Below, piece after piece: positions 1 through 7,048 of a DNA stretch of 8,318 bases; position 1 is the first letter of the stretch; every line of letters begins with the position of its first letter. The position numbers and the translations under genes are program-made. The DNA is from an uncultured Lutibacter sp. (GTDB taxonomy: Bacteria; Bacteroidota; Bacteroidia; Flavobacteriales; Flavobacteriaceae). The notes under the pieces were generated by a model that was not told the DNA's origin, did not search any database, and saw nothing but the letters and a program-made list of their open reading frames with translations. The stretch is from NCBI GenBank assembly GCA_913061425.1, contig CAJXUO010000044.1, positions 1-8,318 on the forward strand, written 5' to 3'.

Positions 1-44
1 CACCTCTCTATTCGTCGGCAGCGTCAGATGTGTATAAGAGACAG
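1..44 (+). other. Illumina Nextera adapter and i5 index (sequencing artefact)
   Basis: These bases are library adapter, not genome. Bases 1-3 (CAC) match the end of the P5 primer. Bases 4-11 (CTCTCTAT) equal the Nextera i5 index S502/N502. Bases 12-25 are TCGTCGGCAGCGTC, and bases 26-44 are the 19-base transposon mosaic end AGATGTGTATAAGAGACAG. The order is exactly that of a finished Nextera library molecule, so genomic sequence begins at 45. The likely cause is untrimmed adapter read-through from a short insert that was assembled into the contig end. It should be masked before annotation. Confidence 0.98.
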
Positions 45-198
45 ACAATCGTTTTATATCAATCTGATTTTTAAAACCTTCAATACTTGAAGGGTTAGAA
101 TAAAAATCTGATATAGAATTTTTTTCTTCTAAATAATCACAAATAGTTTTTGAAAAAAAACCTGTCTTTTGAAATGGAATCGCTGAAACTTTGATCAC
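45..198 (-). CDS. bshC: BshC, putative cysteine-adding enzyme of bacillithiol synthesis, N-terminal fragment
   Basis: Only the first 51 codons are present; the rest is lost at the adapter junction at base 44/45. The fragment contains IPFQKTGFFSK, CDYLEEK and a DFYSNPSSIEGFKNQI stretch, which matches the N-terminal pattern I know for BshC (F-x-x-T-G-[YF]-F-S-K, then D-Y-L, then a [DP]-F-Y block). BshC adds cysteine to glucosaminyl-malate in the last step of making bacillithiol, a cytoplasmic low-molecular-weight thiol found in Firmicutes and many Bacteroidetes. The start is GTG at 198; two in-frame TAA codons lie just upstream (one codon away), so no earlier start is possible. No Shine-Dalgarno sequence is visible. 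It is transcribed divergently from the FkbM gene across about 150 AT-rich bases in which I see no good promoter. The frame stays open through the adapter to base 1, so an automatic caller would append 15 false residues (SVSYTHLTLPTNREV). The name rests on a short fragment recalled from family knowledge. Confidence 0.78.
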
Positions 199-347
199 TG
201 ATTATTAATTTTCTATAAAAATACTAAAATTAATAGTGCTGTCGGTTTAAAGATTCAATTCTAACAGATATTTAACGAAAAAAATGAATTAACTTGTGAC
301 ATATCATATTTATGCTCAATTTAGAAGTTTAACTAAACACACTCATC

Positions 348-1175
348 TTGATTCTCTTTTTCAGAACATTAATTGCAAAATCATTTAGATTTTTATTTAC
401 GATTCCTCTTTTCAAAAAATACTATTTCGCATTTTACACATACATCTTCAAACCAACAGATCTATTTAAAAACGTAATACAATTAGTAAATATTGATGCT
501 ATAAAATTCAAATTACATATTGATGATTGGATACAACAAAACTTATACTTTTTAAATAAATATGAGAAAATTGAATTAGACTTTCTAAAAAAAAGAGTTA
601 AAAAAGGTAGTGTTTTTGTAGATATTGGAGCAAATATCGGTTTGTTTTCATTGACAGCTTCAAAATTGGTTGGCAATAAAGGCAGCGTTATAAGCTTTGA
701 ACCATTCTCTAAAAATTACGATTCATTTCATACAAATATTAGTCTAAACGGATTTACGAATATTAAACTTGAACAAGTTGCCATTGGTGATACAATTGAG
801 AATACGACTCTTTATTATAATGAAAAAGAAAAAAACTTCGGCATGGTTTCTATGAATGAAACCTATTATTCAACAAAAGAAAGAACAACTGTAATAACGC
901 TAGATTCATACGTTACTAAAAATAAAATTGATGTAATTGACTTTATAAAAATTGATATAGAAGGAAATGAATTCAGCGCTTTAAATGGAATGAAAACAGT
1001 TTTAACGAACCTAAACCCAATTCTTTTGATTGAGATTTTGACTGATATAGAACTGAAACAAATCGTTCCATATTTAAAATCTTTGGGTTATAAAAAATAT
1101 TATCTAACAGACAATTCTGAAGTTTCAGAAATAAATACAAACCCTAAAAGGCAAAATTATATTTTTAAGAAATAA
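348..1175 (+). CDS. FkbM family SAM-dependent methyltransferase
   Basis: This is a 275-residue class I methyltransferase of the FkbM family. Residues 91-100 (VDIGANIGLF) are the glycine-rich SAM-binding motif I. SFEP at 117-120 carries the acidic residue expected to hold the SAM ribose. IKIDIEGNE at 200-208 is the family's conserved second motif. The first 85 residues are hydrophobic and basic, without a clear signal peptide or membrane helix. FkbM proteins are O-methyltransferases acting on polyketides, sugars or surface glycans; the substrate here cannot be told from sequence. The start is TTG at 348: an in-frame stop lies at 330-332 and the first internal ATG is at residue 166, after motif I, so a non-ATG start is required. 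It is the only plus-strand gene in the window. Six 60-base lines counted by hand gave about 24% GC, against about 37% in ftsY, which suggests acquired DNA. It stands alone, with no glycan genes in view. Confidence 0.88.
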   Translation: MILFFRTLIAKSFRFLFTIPLFKKYYFAFYTYIFKPTDLFKNVIQLVNIDAIKFKLHIDDWIQQNLYFLNKYEKIELDFLKKRVKKGSVFVDIGANIGLFSLTASKLVGNKGSVISFEPFSKNYDSFHTNISLNGFTNIKLEQVAIGDTIENTTLYYNEKEKNFGMVSMNETYYSTKERTTVITLDSYVTKNKIDVIDFIKIDIEGNEFSALNGMKTVLTNLNPILLIEILTDIELKQIVPYLKSLGYKKYYLTDNSEVSEINTNPKRQNYIFKK

Positions 1176-1246
1176 AACGTGTCAAACTGAAACACACTAG
1201 ATTAATTAAAGGGTAACGGTTTAATGAGTGGGAAATGCTTTAAGAA

Positions 1247-1468
1247 CTAATCCTTTTTTGTCTGTAAATACAATTTCTCAACCTTATCTCTAGCCCAAGG
1301 TGTACGACGTAAAAATTTTAAACTAGAATTTATAGAAGGATTGGTTTTAAAACAATTGATATTCACTTCATCACTCAGTTCTTCCCAACCAAATTCTGAT
1401 ACTAAAAATTGTAGTACATCTGCTAATTTGATTCCATGTAAAGGATTGTTTGGTTGTTCTTGAGACAT
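1247..1468 (-). CDS. VF530 family (DUF2132) small DNA-binding protein
   Basis: This 73-residue protein has the diagnostic pattern of the VF530/DUF2132 family: NNPLHG at residues 7-12, FGWEEL at 26-31, INCF at 37-40, then [18 protein letters not shown] at 43-60 followed by KVEKLYL. The length is normal for the family, whose founding member is VF530 of Vibrio fischeri, described as binding double-stranded DNA. The physiological role is unknown to me. The gene begins one base after the rimO stop codon and shares its strand, so it is almost certainly co-transcribed with rimO and may be translationally coupled to it. Its TAG stop is 71 bases from the end of the convergent FkbM gene. I see no clear terminator in that gap. 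The DNA-binding role is family knowledge; nothing in the sequence names a target. Confidence 0.88.
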   Translation of the reverse strand: MSQEQPNNPLHGIKLADVLQFLVSEFGWEELSDEVNINCFKTNPSINSSLKFLRRTPWARDKVEKLYLQTKKD

Positions 1469-1469
1469 A

Positions 1470-2777
1470 TTATTCTGTTATAACCTCAGCGTATAAATCA
1501 TAATCTGCAGCTTCGGTAATTTTTACAGTTGCATATTCACCCGTTTTAAGATACGTGTTTTCTGCATTTATTAAAACTTCATTATCAACATCTGGAGAAT
1601 CAAATTCTGTACGACCAATAAAATTAGCACCTTCTTTTCTATCAATTACAACTTTAAAAGTCTTTCCAATCTTTTCTTGATTCATTTCCCAAGAAATCTG
1701 AGATTGTAATTCCATTATTTCATTAACTCTTTGCTGTTTCACGTCTTGAGGAACATCATCAGTTAAATTATATGCATGTGTATTTTCTTCATGCGAATAA
1801 GCGAAACAACCTAAACGATCAAAACGCATTTCGGCAACCCAATCTTTCAAGGTTTTAAAATCTGCTTCTGTTTCTCCTGGATACCCAACAATTAATGTAG
1901 TTCTAATTGCCATTTCAGGAACTGCAACCCTAAAATCATGAAGTAACTTTGTAGTCTTTGCTTGTGTTGTTCCACGACGCATACTTTTTAATATCGAATC
2001 AGAAATATGTTGCAACGGAATATCTATATAGTTACATATTTTTGGCTCGTTTTTCATTACTTCCAAAACATCCATTGGGAAACCAGTTGGAAATGCGTAA
2101 TGCAAACGAATCCATTCTACACCTTCTACTTTCACTAATTCTCTCAATAACTCAGCAAGATTTCTCTTTTTATATAAATCTAACCCATAATATGTTAAAT
2201 CCTGAGCAATTAAAATCAATTCTTTTACTCCTTTGGCAGCCAATTTCTTTGCTTCAATAATAATATCTTCAATAGGTGTTGACCTATGTTTTCCTCTCAT
2301 CAATGGAATTGCACAAAAACTACAAGGTCTATCACAACCTTCAGCAATTTTAAGATATGCGTAATTTTTTGGAGTTGTTGTTAAACGCTCACCAATCAAT
2401 TCATGCTTATAATCGGCACCTAAAACTTTCAATAAACTTGGTAATTCTGTAGTTCCAAAATATTGATCAACATCTGGAATTTCCTTTAGTAAATCTGGCT
2501 TATAACGCTCACTCAAACAACCTGTTACAAAGACTTTATCTACTTCACCATCTTGTTTTTTCTGAACAAAATCTAAAATAGTATTTACACTTTCTTCTTT
2601 TGCATTATCAATAAATCCACACGTATTTATAACAACAATGTTTCCTTCTTCTTCATGAACAACGTCTTTACCATTGGCTTGTAATTGTCCCATCAAGATT
2701 TCAGAATCATATACGTTCTTTGAACAACCTAATGTTACAACGTTGATTTTATTTTTCTTTACTGATTTTGTGCGCAT
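1470..2777 (-). CDS. rimO: RimO, ribosomal protein S12 methylthiotransferase
   Basis: RimO is a cytoplasmic radical-SAM enzyme that adds a methylthio group to a conserved aspartate of ribosomal protein uS12 (Asp89 in E. coli numbering). The 435 residues show the full family layout. The N-terminal UPF0004 domain carries cluster-binding cysteines C18 (TLGCSKN), C53 (NTCGFI) and C87 (TGCLSER). The radical-SAM motif CDRPCSFC supplies C148, C152 and C155. A C-terminal TRAM domain starts around residue 370. TLGCSKN and the following SEILMG separate RimO from its tRNA-modifying relative MiaB. Length matches E. coli RimO (about 441). The ATG at 2777 lies about 20 bases downstream of a TAnnTTTG promoter box, and there is no Shine-Dalgarno sequence. 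The small VF530 gene follows after one base. The gene has every key residue and looks intact. Confidence 0.97.
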   Translation of the reverse strand: MRTKSVKKNKINVVTLGCSKNVYDSEILMGQLQANGKDVVHEEEGNIVVINTCGFIDNAKEESVNTILDFVQKKQDGEVDKVFVTGCLSERYKPDLLKEIPDVDQYFGTTELPSLLKVLGADYKHELIGERLTTTPKNYAYLKIAEGCDRPCSFCAIPLMRGKHRSTPIEDIIIEAKKLAAKGVKELILIAQDLTYYGLDLYKKRNLAELLRELVKVEGVEWIRLHYAFPTGFPMDVLEVMKNEPKICNYIDIPLQHISDSILKSMRRGTTQAKTTKLLHDFRVAVPEMAIRTTLIVGYPGETEADFKTLKDWVAEMRFDRLGCFAYSHEENTHAYNLTDDVPQDVKQQRVNEIMELQSQISWEMNQEKIGKTFKVVIDRKEGANFIGRTEFDSPDVDNEVLINAENTYLKTGEYATVKITEAADYDLYAEVITE

Positions 2778-2796
2778 TATATAAAATTTGAGGGCA

Positions 2797-2804
2797 CAAA
2801 AGTA
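2797..2804 (-). promoter_or_regulatory. Bacteroidetes-type -7 box upstream of rimO
   Basis: On the minus strand the sequence TACTTTTG matches the Bacteroidetes primary-sigma -7 consensus TAnnTTTG exactly. Transcription would begin near 2790, giving a leader of roughly 13 bases before the rimO ATG. The box lies in the 33-base gap between the sulfatase stop and rimO. I do not see a convincing -33 TTG; that position falls inside the end of the sulfatase gene. It suggests that rimO and the VF530 gene can be expressed independently of the sulfatase. Confidence 0.55.
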
Positions 2805-2810
2805 CTCAAT

Positions 2811-4130
2811 TTATTGACGAATCTCAGTAACTTTAGTAGTTAATTCGTCTTTGATTGCGCTATCCACATCACTTAAAGGTAATTGTGATGGATTTAATAA
2901 ATTCGGACTCTCTAAAGGGTTATTTACCAAGTTATATAGAGCCTCTGAGCCATTATCAAATAAAATATATTTGTGAGTAGCGTTTCGAATTGTATAGTCA
3001 AAACCTCCTGTATCTTTTCCAATTTCTGTATATACATACTCTCTTTTTGTAGCATTTGCATCAGTCAATAAAGGCATAAAACTCTGACTATCATTAATTG
3101 AAGAACCACCAGCACCAGTTATTTCAGAGATTGTAGCAAATAAATCTGCTGTATGAACCAAAGCATCTTCTGTATCATTTATTCTATTAACGTCTAACCC
3201 AGAAACAATCATAGGTACATTAACGCCTCCTTGATATACACTTCCTTTTGCTCTAAAACTACTATACTCTTGGACTACTTGATTTGGCGTACCATTATCA
3301 CCAATAAAAATAATTACGGTATTGTCTTTTTCTTCTTGTGTCATAGAACTCAACAATCTTCCCATTTCTGAATCCATAGCCTCTAACATTGCCATATAAT
3401 ACGGAAGTGGATTTGCATCAATACTTGCATCGTCTGTAGGTAAAGCACCTTGTGAATGTAGCTCGTTTGGTGGTAAATGAAATGGTGTATGTGGTGCATT
3501 ATATGCCAACCATAAAAACCAAGGTTTTGTTTGATCATCTAACCAATCTATGGCTAAATCCGTAAATTTAGTTGTAGTATATTCTGATGATGAACTCGTT
3601 TGACCATTTTCAGTGAAATTCCAATTCCAATAAGATTGTACTCCTCCATTTATTAAACCTGCATAATAATCAATTCCCATATTTGTAGGATGACTTGGAT
3701 CTGTAGAAACGTGCCATTTACCGATTACAGCAGTGCTATATGTGTTTCCAGTATTGTTATTTATATATTTTTGTAATGAAGTTTCTGAAGTAGATAATAC
3801 ATCACCTACTTGTGTAACATTTGTTCTAAATCCATATTTACCTGTAAGCATACTTGATCGAGTTGGTGTACACGTTGGATACGACCATAAATTATTAAAG
3901 CGCAGACCTGTATTTATCATATTTTGCAAATTTGGCATGTTTGGCTTTACACTTCCTAGGTTATATCCAGGAGAAGCATCTAAACCCATATCATCCGCAA
4001 TAATCAATAAAACATTTGGACTTGATTGTGTTGGAATAGGAGTATCATCCGTTGTGTCAACTACTGTATCTATATCACTACTACAAGAAATTAATACGAA
4101 TACAAGAGCAATTAAAGTTAGGTGTTTCAT
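2811..4130 (-). CDS. Lipoprotein type I (formylglycine) sulfatase, family S1
   Basis: This 439-residue exported sulfatase would hydrolyse sulfate esters, probably on a carbohydrate. A lipoprotein signal runs to the lipobox LISC, with C16 as the lipidated cysteine, followed by a flexible Asp/Thr-rich linker to about residue 37. The core has the metal-binding IIADDMG (D46, D47) and the signature CTPTRSSMLTG, in which C87 would become formylglycine. GKWH (K138, H140), HTPFH (H214), GDNG (D278, N279) and RAKG (K295) supply the other active-site residues. All expected catalytic residues are present. The acidic stretch after C16 (SSDIDTVVD) resembles surface-export signals of Bacteroidetes lipoproteins, so it may sit on the cell surface; that is inference. 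No maturase (anSME or FGE), SusC/SusD pair or polysaccharide lyase is in view, so no substrate can be proposed. It lies 70 bases downstream of the amidase gene on the same strand. Confidence 0.92.
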   Translation of the reverse strand: MKHLTLIALVFVLISCSSDIDTVVDTTDDTPIPTQSSPNVLLIIADDMGLDASPGYNLGSVKPNMPNLQNMINTGLRFNNLWSYPTCTPTRSSMLTGKYGFRTNVTQVGDVLSTSETSLQKYINNNTGNTYSTAVIGKWHVSTDPSHPTNMGIDYYAGLINGGVQSYWNWNFTENGQTSSSSEYTTTKFTDLAIDWLDDQTKPWFLWLAYNAPHTPFHLPPNELHSQGALPTDDASIDANPLPYYMAMLEAMDSEMGRLLSSMTQEEKDNTVIIFIGDNGTPNQVVQEYSSFRAKGSVYQGGVNVPMIVSGLDVNRINDTEDALVHTADLFATISEITGAGGSSINDSQSFMPLLTDANATKREYVYTEIGKDTGGFDYTIRNATHKYILFDNGSEALYNLVNNPLESPNLLNPSQLPLSDVDSAIKDELTTKVTEIRQ

Positions 4131-4161
4131 ATATATACATTAGTTTCAAAATTTAGACTAC

Positions 4162-4179
4162 AAACCTCAACAAAGGTTT
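4162..4179 (-). terminator. Weak hairpin between amidase and sulfatase genes
   Basis: A perfect 6-bp stem (AAACCT pairing with AGGTTT) with a 6-base loop lies 21 bases beyond the amidase stop. On the minus strand it is followed by GTAGTCTAAATTTT, which is not a proper U-tract. It could be a weak terminator or attenuator, or simply chance in AT-rich DNA. An imperfect promoter-like AAATTTTG lies just after it, before the sulfatase ATG. Confidence 0.25.
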
Positions 4180-4200
4180 AATCCTAAAAAAGAACTCTCG

Positions 4201-5811
4201 TTAATAGTTCTTTGGAACGGTTCTCATTTTTGAGGCTTGTTCATAAATCATTGCCCATTCTAGTAATTCCTTTTCTGTTTTTGAAGTAATAAACGTCAAT
4301 CCTTCAGGTTTACCATCTGCTGTATATCCCATAGGAACTGTAAGTGCAGGATATATTGCAACAGCAGCAACCGCTGCATGATAATTGTTAATTGAAATGA
4401 TTCCATCTAGATTATGAGTGTCGATATGTGTATCAAAAAACTTCTTACCATTCTCATGCAACGACTCCTTTATTTTTTTAAATTCTTCTTCAGATGTTGT
4501 ATCTCCAACAATTCCGTAAAACAAGGATTGACCGTAAGGCATCGTTGTAACTGAATCTTTTTTATTGAAATCAATCACATCTTGAACAGAAGATAAACTT
4601 ATTTTATCGGAAGTATTATTCTTTAAATATTTAGGCAAATCATTTCGCATCTCAATATTCAACAAAGTCAAAAATCCGTTAAGATTTCGCTCAACAGTTT
4701 CTATTTCTACAATTTCTGCTCCCAATTCTTTTATACTCTCTATAGCATTTAAATACAATGTATCTTTTAATAATTCTTTAAAAACTCCAAATCTTACAGT
4801 TCCAATTTCATCAAATCGCTTGTAATAATTTACTTCAATTTTAGAAACAAAAGACAGCGCATCTTCCGCATCCAATCCAGACATCGCATCCAATAAAATT
4901 GCATTGTCAATCACATTTCTAGTGATAGGCCCTGGAGTATCTAATGTGCTAGAAATTGGCACAATCCCTGTTCTACTTAACAACCCTACAGTTGGTTTTA
5001 AACCAACTACAGAATTTGCTGCTGCTGGTGATAAAATTGATCCTGCAGTTTCTGAACCAACAGTTCCTACAGCAAAGTTTACTGCACTTACAACACCACT
5101 TCCAGAACTTGATCCCCCTGTATCAAATACTTTTCTTCCGTACGGATTTAAGGTCTGCCCGCCTACTGCACTATAACCACTTGGACATTCACCACAGAAA
5201 AAATAAGCCCATTCACTTAGATTGGTCTTTCCAAGAATCAGAGCGCCATTTTGCTTTAGTTGAGTCACAATAAAAGCATCTGAAGTTGTATTGTCAGTCA
5301 TTGCTATTGCTCCTGCAGTTGTAGGCATTCCTGAAGCGTTGATATTGTCTTTTAAAAGAATAGGCATTCCAAAAATAGGATGCTTTCTCATGCTGTTTTT
5401 TAACTGATGGTCTTTTTCTTTAGCTTGTTCCACTACGCTTGAATTCAATGCAATGACAGAATTAAGTGACAATTCGTTCATTCTATCGTGCTTTTTGATT
5501 CTGTAGAGATAGAACAGCGTTAGTTTTTCATAAGACAGTTTGCCAGCATAAATACGTTCTTGAATCGTTGGAATATCTTGTTCTATGATATATGGTTTCA
5601 ACTCCAAATACTCTTGTTCAGTGAAACTCTCCCAATATTTTTCAAACGGTTTCCACAAATCGTCATTGTCAATATAATGAGAATCCAATACTTTAAATTC
5701 GACATCTTTCACGCTGATAGCACTTGTGTCATCTGAATGTGTAGATTGTGTTTCTTTTTTACAAGAAAATAAGGCTAAGGCAACGAGTAGTAGCAGTTTG
5801 ATTTTCATCAT
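4201..5811 (-). CDS. Lipoprotein amidase-signature family hydrolase
   Basis: This 536-residue protein belongs to the amidase-signature superfamily, serine hydrolases that cleave carbon-nitrogen amide bonds. The Ser-Ser-Lys triad is complete: K154 in PILLKDN, the bridging S234 in TGGSSSGSG and the nucleophile S258 in GSETAGSI. The spacing of 24 residues between the two serines is that of the family. An N-terminal signal ends in the lipobox LFSC (C17), so the mature protein is a lipoprotein, and CKKE just after it resembles surface-export signals of Bacteroidetes. Residues 18-110 form an extension before the catalytic core that GatA proteins lack. This, the export signal and the absence of gatB/gatC argue against the tRNA amidotransferase subunit. 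The substrate (peptide amide, amino-sugar amide or other) is unknown. The start is the first of two adjacent ATGs (5811 or 5808). It is followed by the sulfatase gene and preceded by ftsY, all on the same strand. Confidence 0.9.
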   Translation of the reverse strand: MMKIKLLLLVALALFSCKKETQSTHSDDTSAISVKDVEFKVLDSHYIDNDDLWKPFEKYWESFTEQEYLELKPYIIEQDIPTIQERIYAGKLSYEKLTLFYLYRIKKHDRMNELSLNSVIALNSSVVEQAKEKDHQLKNSMRKHPIFGMPILLKDNINASGMPTTAGAIAMTDNTTSDAFIVTQLKQNGALILGKTNLSEWAYFFCGECPSGYSAVGGQTLNPYGRKVFDTGGSSSGSGVVSAVNFAVGTVGSETAGSILSPAAANSVVGLKPTVGLLSRTGIVPISSTLDTPGPITRNVIDNAILLDAMSGLDAEDALSFVSKIEVNYYKRFDEIGTVRFGVFKELLKDTLYLNAIESIKELGAEIVEIETVERNLNGFLTLLNIEMRNDLPKYLKNNTSDKISLSSVQDVIDFNKKDSVTTMPYGQSLFYGIVGDTTSEEEFKKIKESLHENGKKFFDTHIDTHNLDGIISINNYHAAVAAVAIYPALTVPMGYTADGKPEGLTFITSKTEKELLEWAMIYEQASKMRTVPKNY

Positions 5812-5884
5812 TTTGATTTTAGAAGCCTAAAATTACAAAAAATAAAAAACTATTGACTGTGAATTTTTATATCACTAACTTTAC

Positions 5885-5898
5885 ATATCGCACGATAT
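5885..5898. repeat. Short inverted repeat upstream of the amidase gene
   Basis: ATATCG and CGATAT face each other across a 2-base spacer (CA). A second 8-base palindrome, CGATATCG, overlaps the right arm at 5893-5900. The element lies about 75 bases upstream of the amidase ATG in the ftsY-amidase gap. Its size and symmetry would suit a dimeric regulator, but short palindromes arise by chance in such DNA and no regulator gene is nearby. Confidence 0.3.
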
Positions 5899-5915
5899 CG
5901 TTTATTAAAACAAAC

Positions 5916-5932
5916 TTTATCTTACCGATAAA
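5916..5932 (-). terminator. Possible intrinsic terminator of ftsY
   Basis: On the minus strand a 6-bp perfect stem (TTTATC / GATAAA) with the loop GGTAA is followed by GTTTGTTTT. It lies about 50 bases after the ftsY stop. The stem is short and AT-rich, so it would be weak at best. It would separate ftsY from the amidase gene. Confidence 0.35.
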
Positions 5933-5982
5933 TAAAATTACACAATACTCAATACGTATATTTAAGGAAAAATATTAAGCTC

Positions 5983-6936
5983 CTATTTAAAAAAAGAATC
6001 TACAAATTCCACTTTATTAAACACTTGAAGATCGTCTATCCCTTCACCAATTCCAATATATTTTACAGGAATTTGAAATTGGTCAGAAATACCAATCACA
6101 ACTCCACCTTTTGCTGTACCATCTAATTTAGTAACTGCCAATGAAGTAACCTCAGTTGCTTTACTAAACTGTTTTACTTGCTCAAATGCGTTTTGACCTG
6201 TACTACCATCTAAAACCAATAAAACGTCGTGTGGCGCATCGCCAACAACTTTTTGCATTACACGTTTAATTTTGGTCAACTCGTTCATTAAATTCACCTT
6301 ATTATGTAATCTTCCTGCAGTATCTATGATAATAACATCTGCACCTTGTGCAACTCCAGATTCTAATGTGTCAAATGCAACAGACGCAGGGTCAGAACCC
6401 ATATCTTGTCTTACCAACGGTACATCTACTCTATCTGCCCAAACTTGTAATTGATCAATTGCTGCTGCTCTAAAAGTATCGGCAGCACCTAAAACTACTT
6501 TCAATCCAGAGTTTTTAAATTGTGATGCTAGTTTACCTATTGTTGTTGTTTTACCAACTCCATTGACTCCAACAACCATTAAAACATATGGTTTTTTATC
6601 TGTTGGTATTGCAAACTCCGTTTCATTCCCAACATTTGTTTCGGCCAATAATCCAGAAATTTCTTCACGTAGAATGGTGTTCAATTCATCCGTTCCTAAA
6701 TACTTATCCTTTGCAACTCTTGCTTCAATTCTATCTATTATTTTAAGTGTAGTCTCTACTCCAACATCTGAAGAAATTAATACTTCTTCTAAATTATCTA
6801 AAACATTGGCATCTACTCTAGATTTTCCAGCAACGACTTTTGATAATTTTGATAAAAAAGAAGTGTTGGTTTTCTCTAAACCTTTATCTAAGGTTTCTTT
6901 TTTTTCTTTAGAAAATATTCTTTTAAATAAACTCAT
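5983..6936 (-). CDS. ftsY: FtsY, signal recognition particle receptor GTPase
   Basis: FtsY is the membrane-associated receptor that docks ribosome-SRP complexes for co-translational insertion of membrane proteins. The 317-residue protein has an N domain (about 25-110) and a complete G domain: P-loop GVNGVGKTT at 123-131, DTFRAAA at 153-159, DTAGRL at 205-210, TKLDGTAKGG at 269-278 and the closing GIGEGIDDL around 295-303. The start MSLFKRIFSKEKKETL is basic and amphipathic, as expected for a membrane-targeting helix. The long acidic A domain of E. coli FtsY is absent, giving a short form that is normal in this phylum. It follows the ribosomal unit rpmB-rpmG-DUF4295 but is separated from it by a strong terminator, and a promoter box lies upstream. 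The leader holds two overlapping mini reading frames. The gene is intact. Confidence 0.98.
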   Translation of the reverse strand: MSLFKRIFSKEKKETLDKGLEKTNTSFLSKLSKVVAGKSRVDANVLDNLEEVLISSDVGVETTLKIIDRIEARVAKDKYLGTDELNTILREEISGLLAETNVGNETEFAIPTDKKPYVLMVVGVNGVGKTTTIGKLASQFKNSGLKVVLGAADTFRAAAIDQLQVWADRVDVPLVRQDMGSDPASVAFDTLESGVAQGADVIIIDTAGRLHNKVNLMNELTKIKRVMQKVVGDAPHDVLLVLDGSTGQNAFEQVKQFSKATEVTSLAVTKLDGTAKGGVVIGISDQFQIPVKYIGIGEGIDDLQVFNKVEFVDSFFK

Positions 6937-7036
6937 CTTTTAATTTGTAATTATTCAACATTTTGTCACTACTCATTACTTAAGTGTCTTCAAAAACTGA
7001 ACCAACACAATTTTCATGGCCATTTGGCACAAAAAA

Positions 7037-7044
7037 CAAATATA
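7037..7044 (-). promoter_or_regulatory. Bacteroidetes-type -7 box for ftsY
   Basis: TATATTTG on the minus strand is an exact TAnnTTTG match. It lies just beyond the U-tract of the terminator that ends the ribosomal unit. The -33 region would fall inside the terminator hairpin and has no TTG there. Transcription would start near 7030 and leave a leader of about 90 bases before the ftsY ATG. The position, directly after a strong terminator and before an essential gene, supports it more than the motif alone. Confidence 0.45.
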
Positions 7045-7048
7045 AAAC

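Noticed and set aside
199..347. Promoters in the divergent bshC-FkbM gap
   Set aside because: The best candidates (TAGAATTG on the minus strand; TTGTGAC at 294 on the plus strand) lack an exact -7 box or a partner element.
1205..1225. Hairpin ATTAAA / TTTAAT between the convergent FkbM and VF530 genes as a shared terminator
   Set aside because: The stem is six A-T pairs with a 9-base loop and there is no U-tract on either strand; it would not be stable.
3733..4143. 136-codon plus-strand frame antisense to the sulfatase start
   Set aside because: It has no recognisable domain and overlaps the well-supported sulfatase lipoprotein signal and active-site region; it is a shadow of that gene.
4904..5273. 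Two overlapping plus-strand frames inside the amidase gene
   Set aside because: They mirror the glycine/serine-rich amidase signature on the opposite strand and resemble no protein family.
4201..5811. Amidase gene as gatA (tRNA amidotransferase subunit)
   Set aside because: It has a lipoprotein signal and a roughly 90-residue N-terminal extension, and no gatB or gatC is nearby; GatA is cytoplasmic.
5836..5844. TATTTTTTG upstream of the amidase ATG as a -7 promoter box
   Set aside because: The spacing is TA-n3-TTTG rather than TA-n2-TTTG and no TTG lies at the -33 distance; too weak in T-rich DNA.
6563..6943. 126-codon plus-strand frame antisense to the ftsY N-terminus
   Set aside because: Low-complexity Ser/Thr/Phe-rich translation opposite a conserved GTPase domain; antisense shadow.
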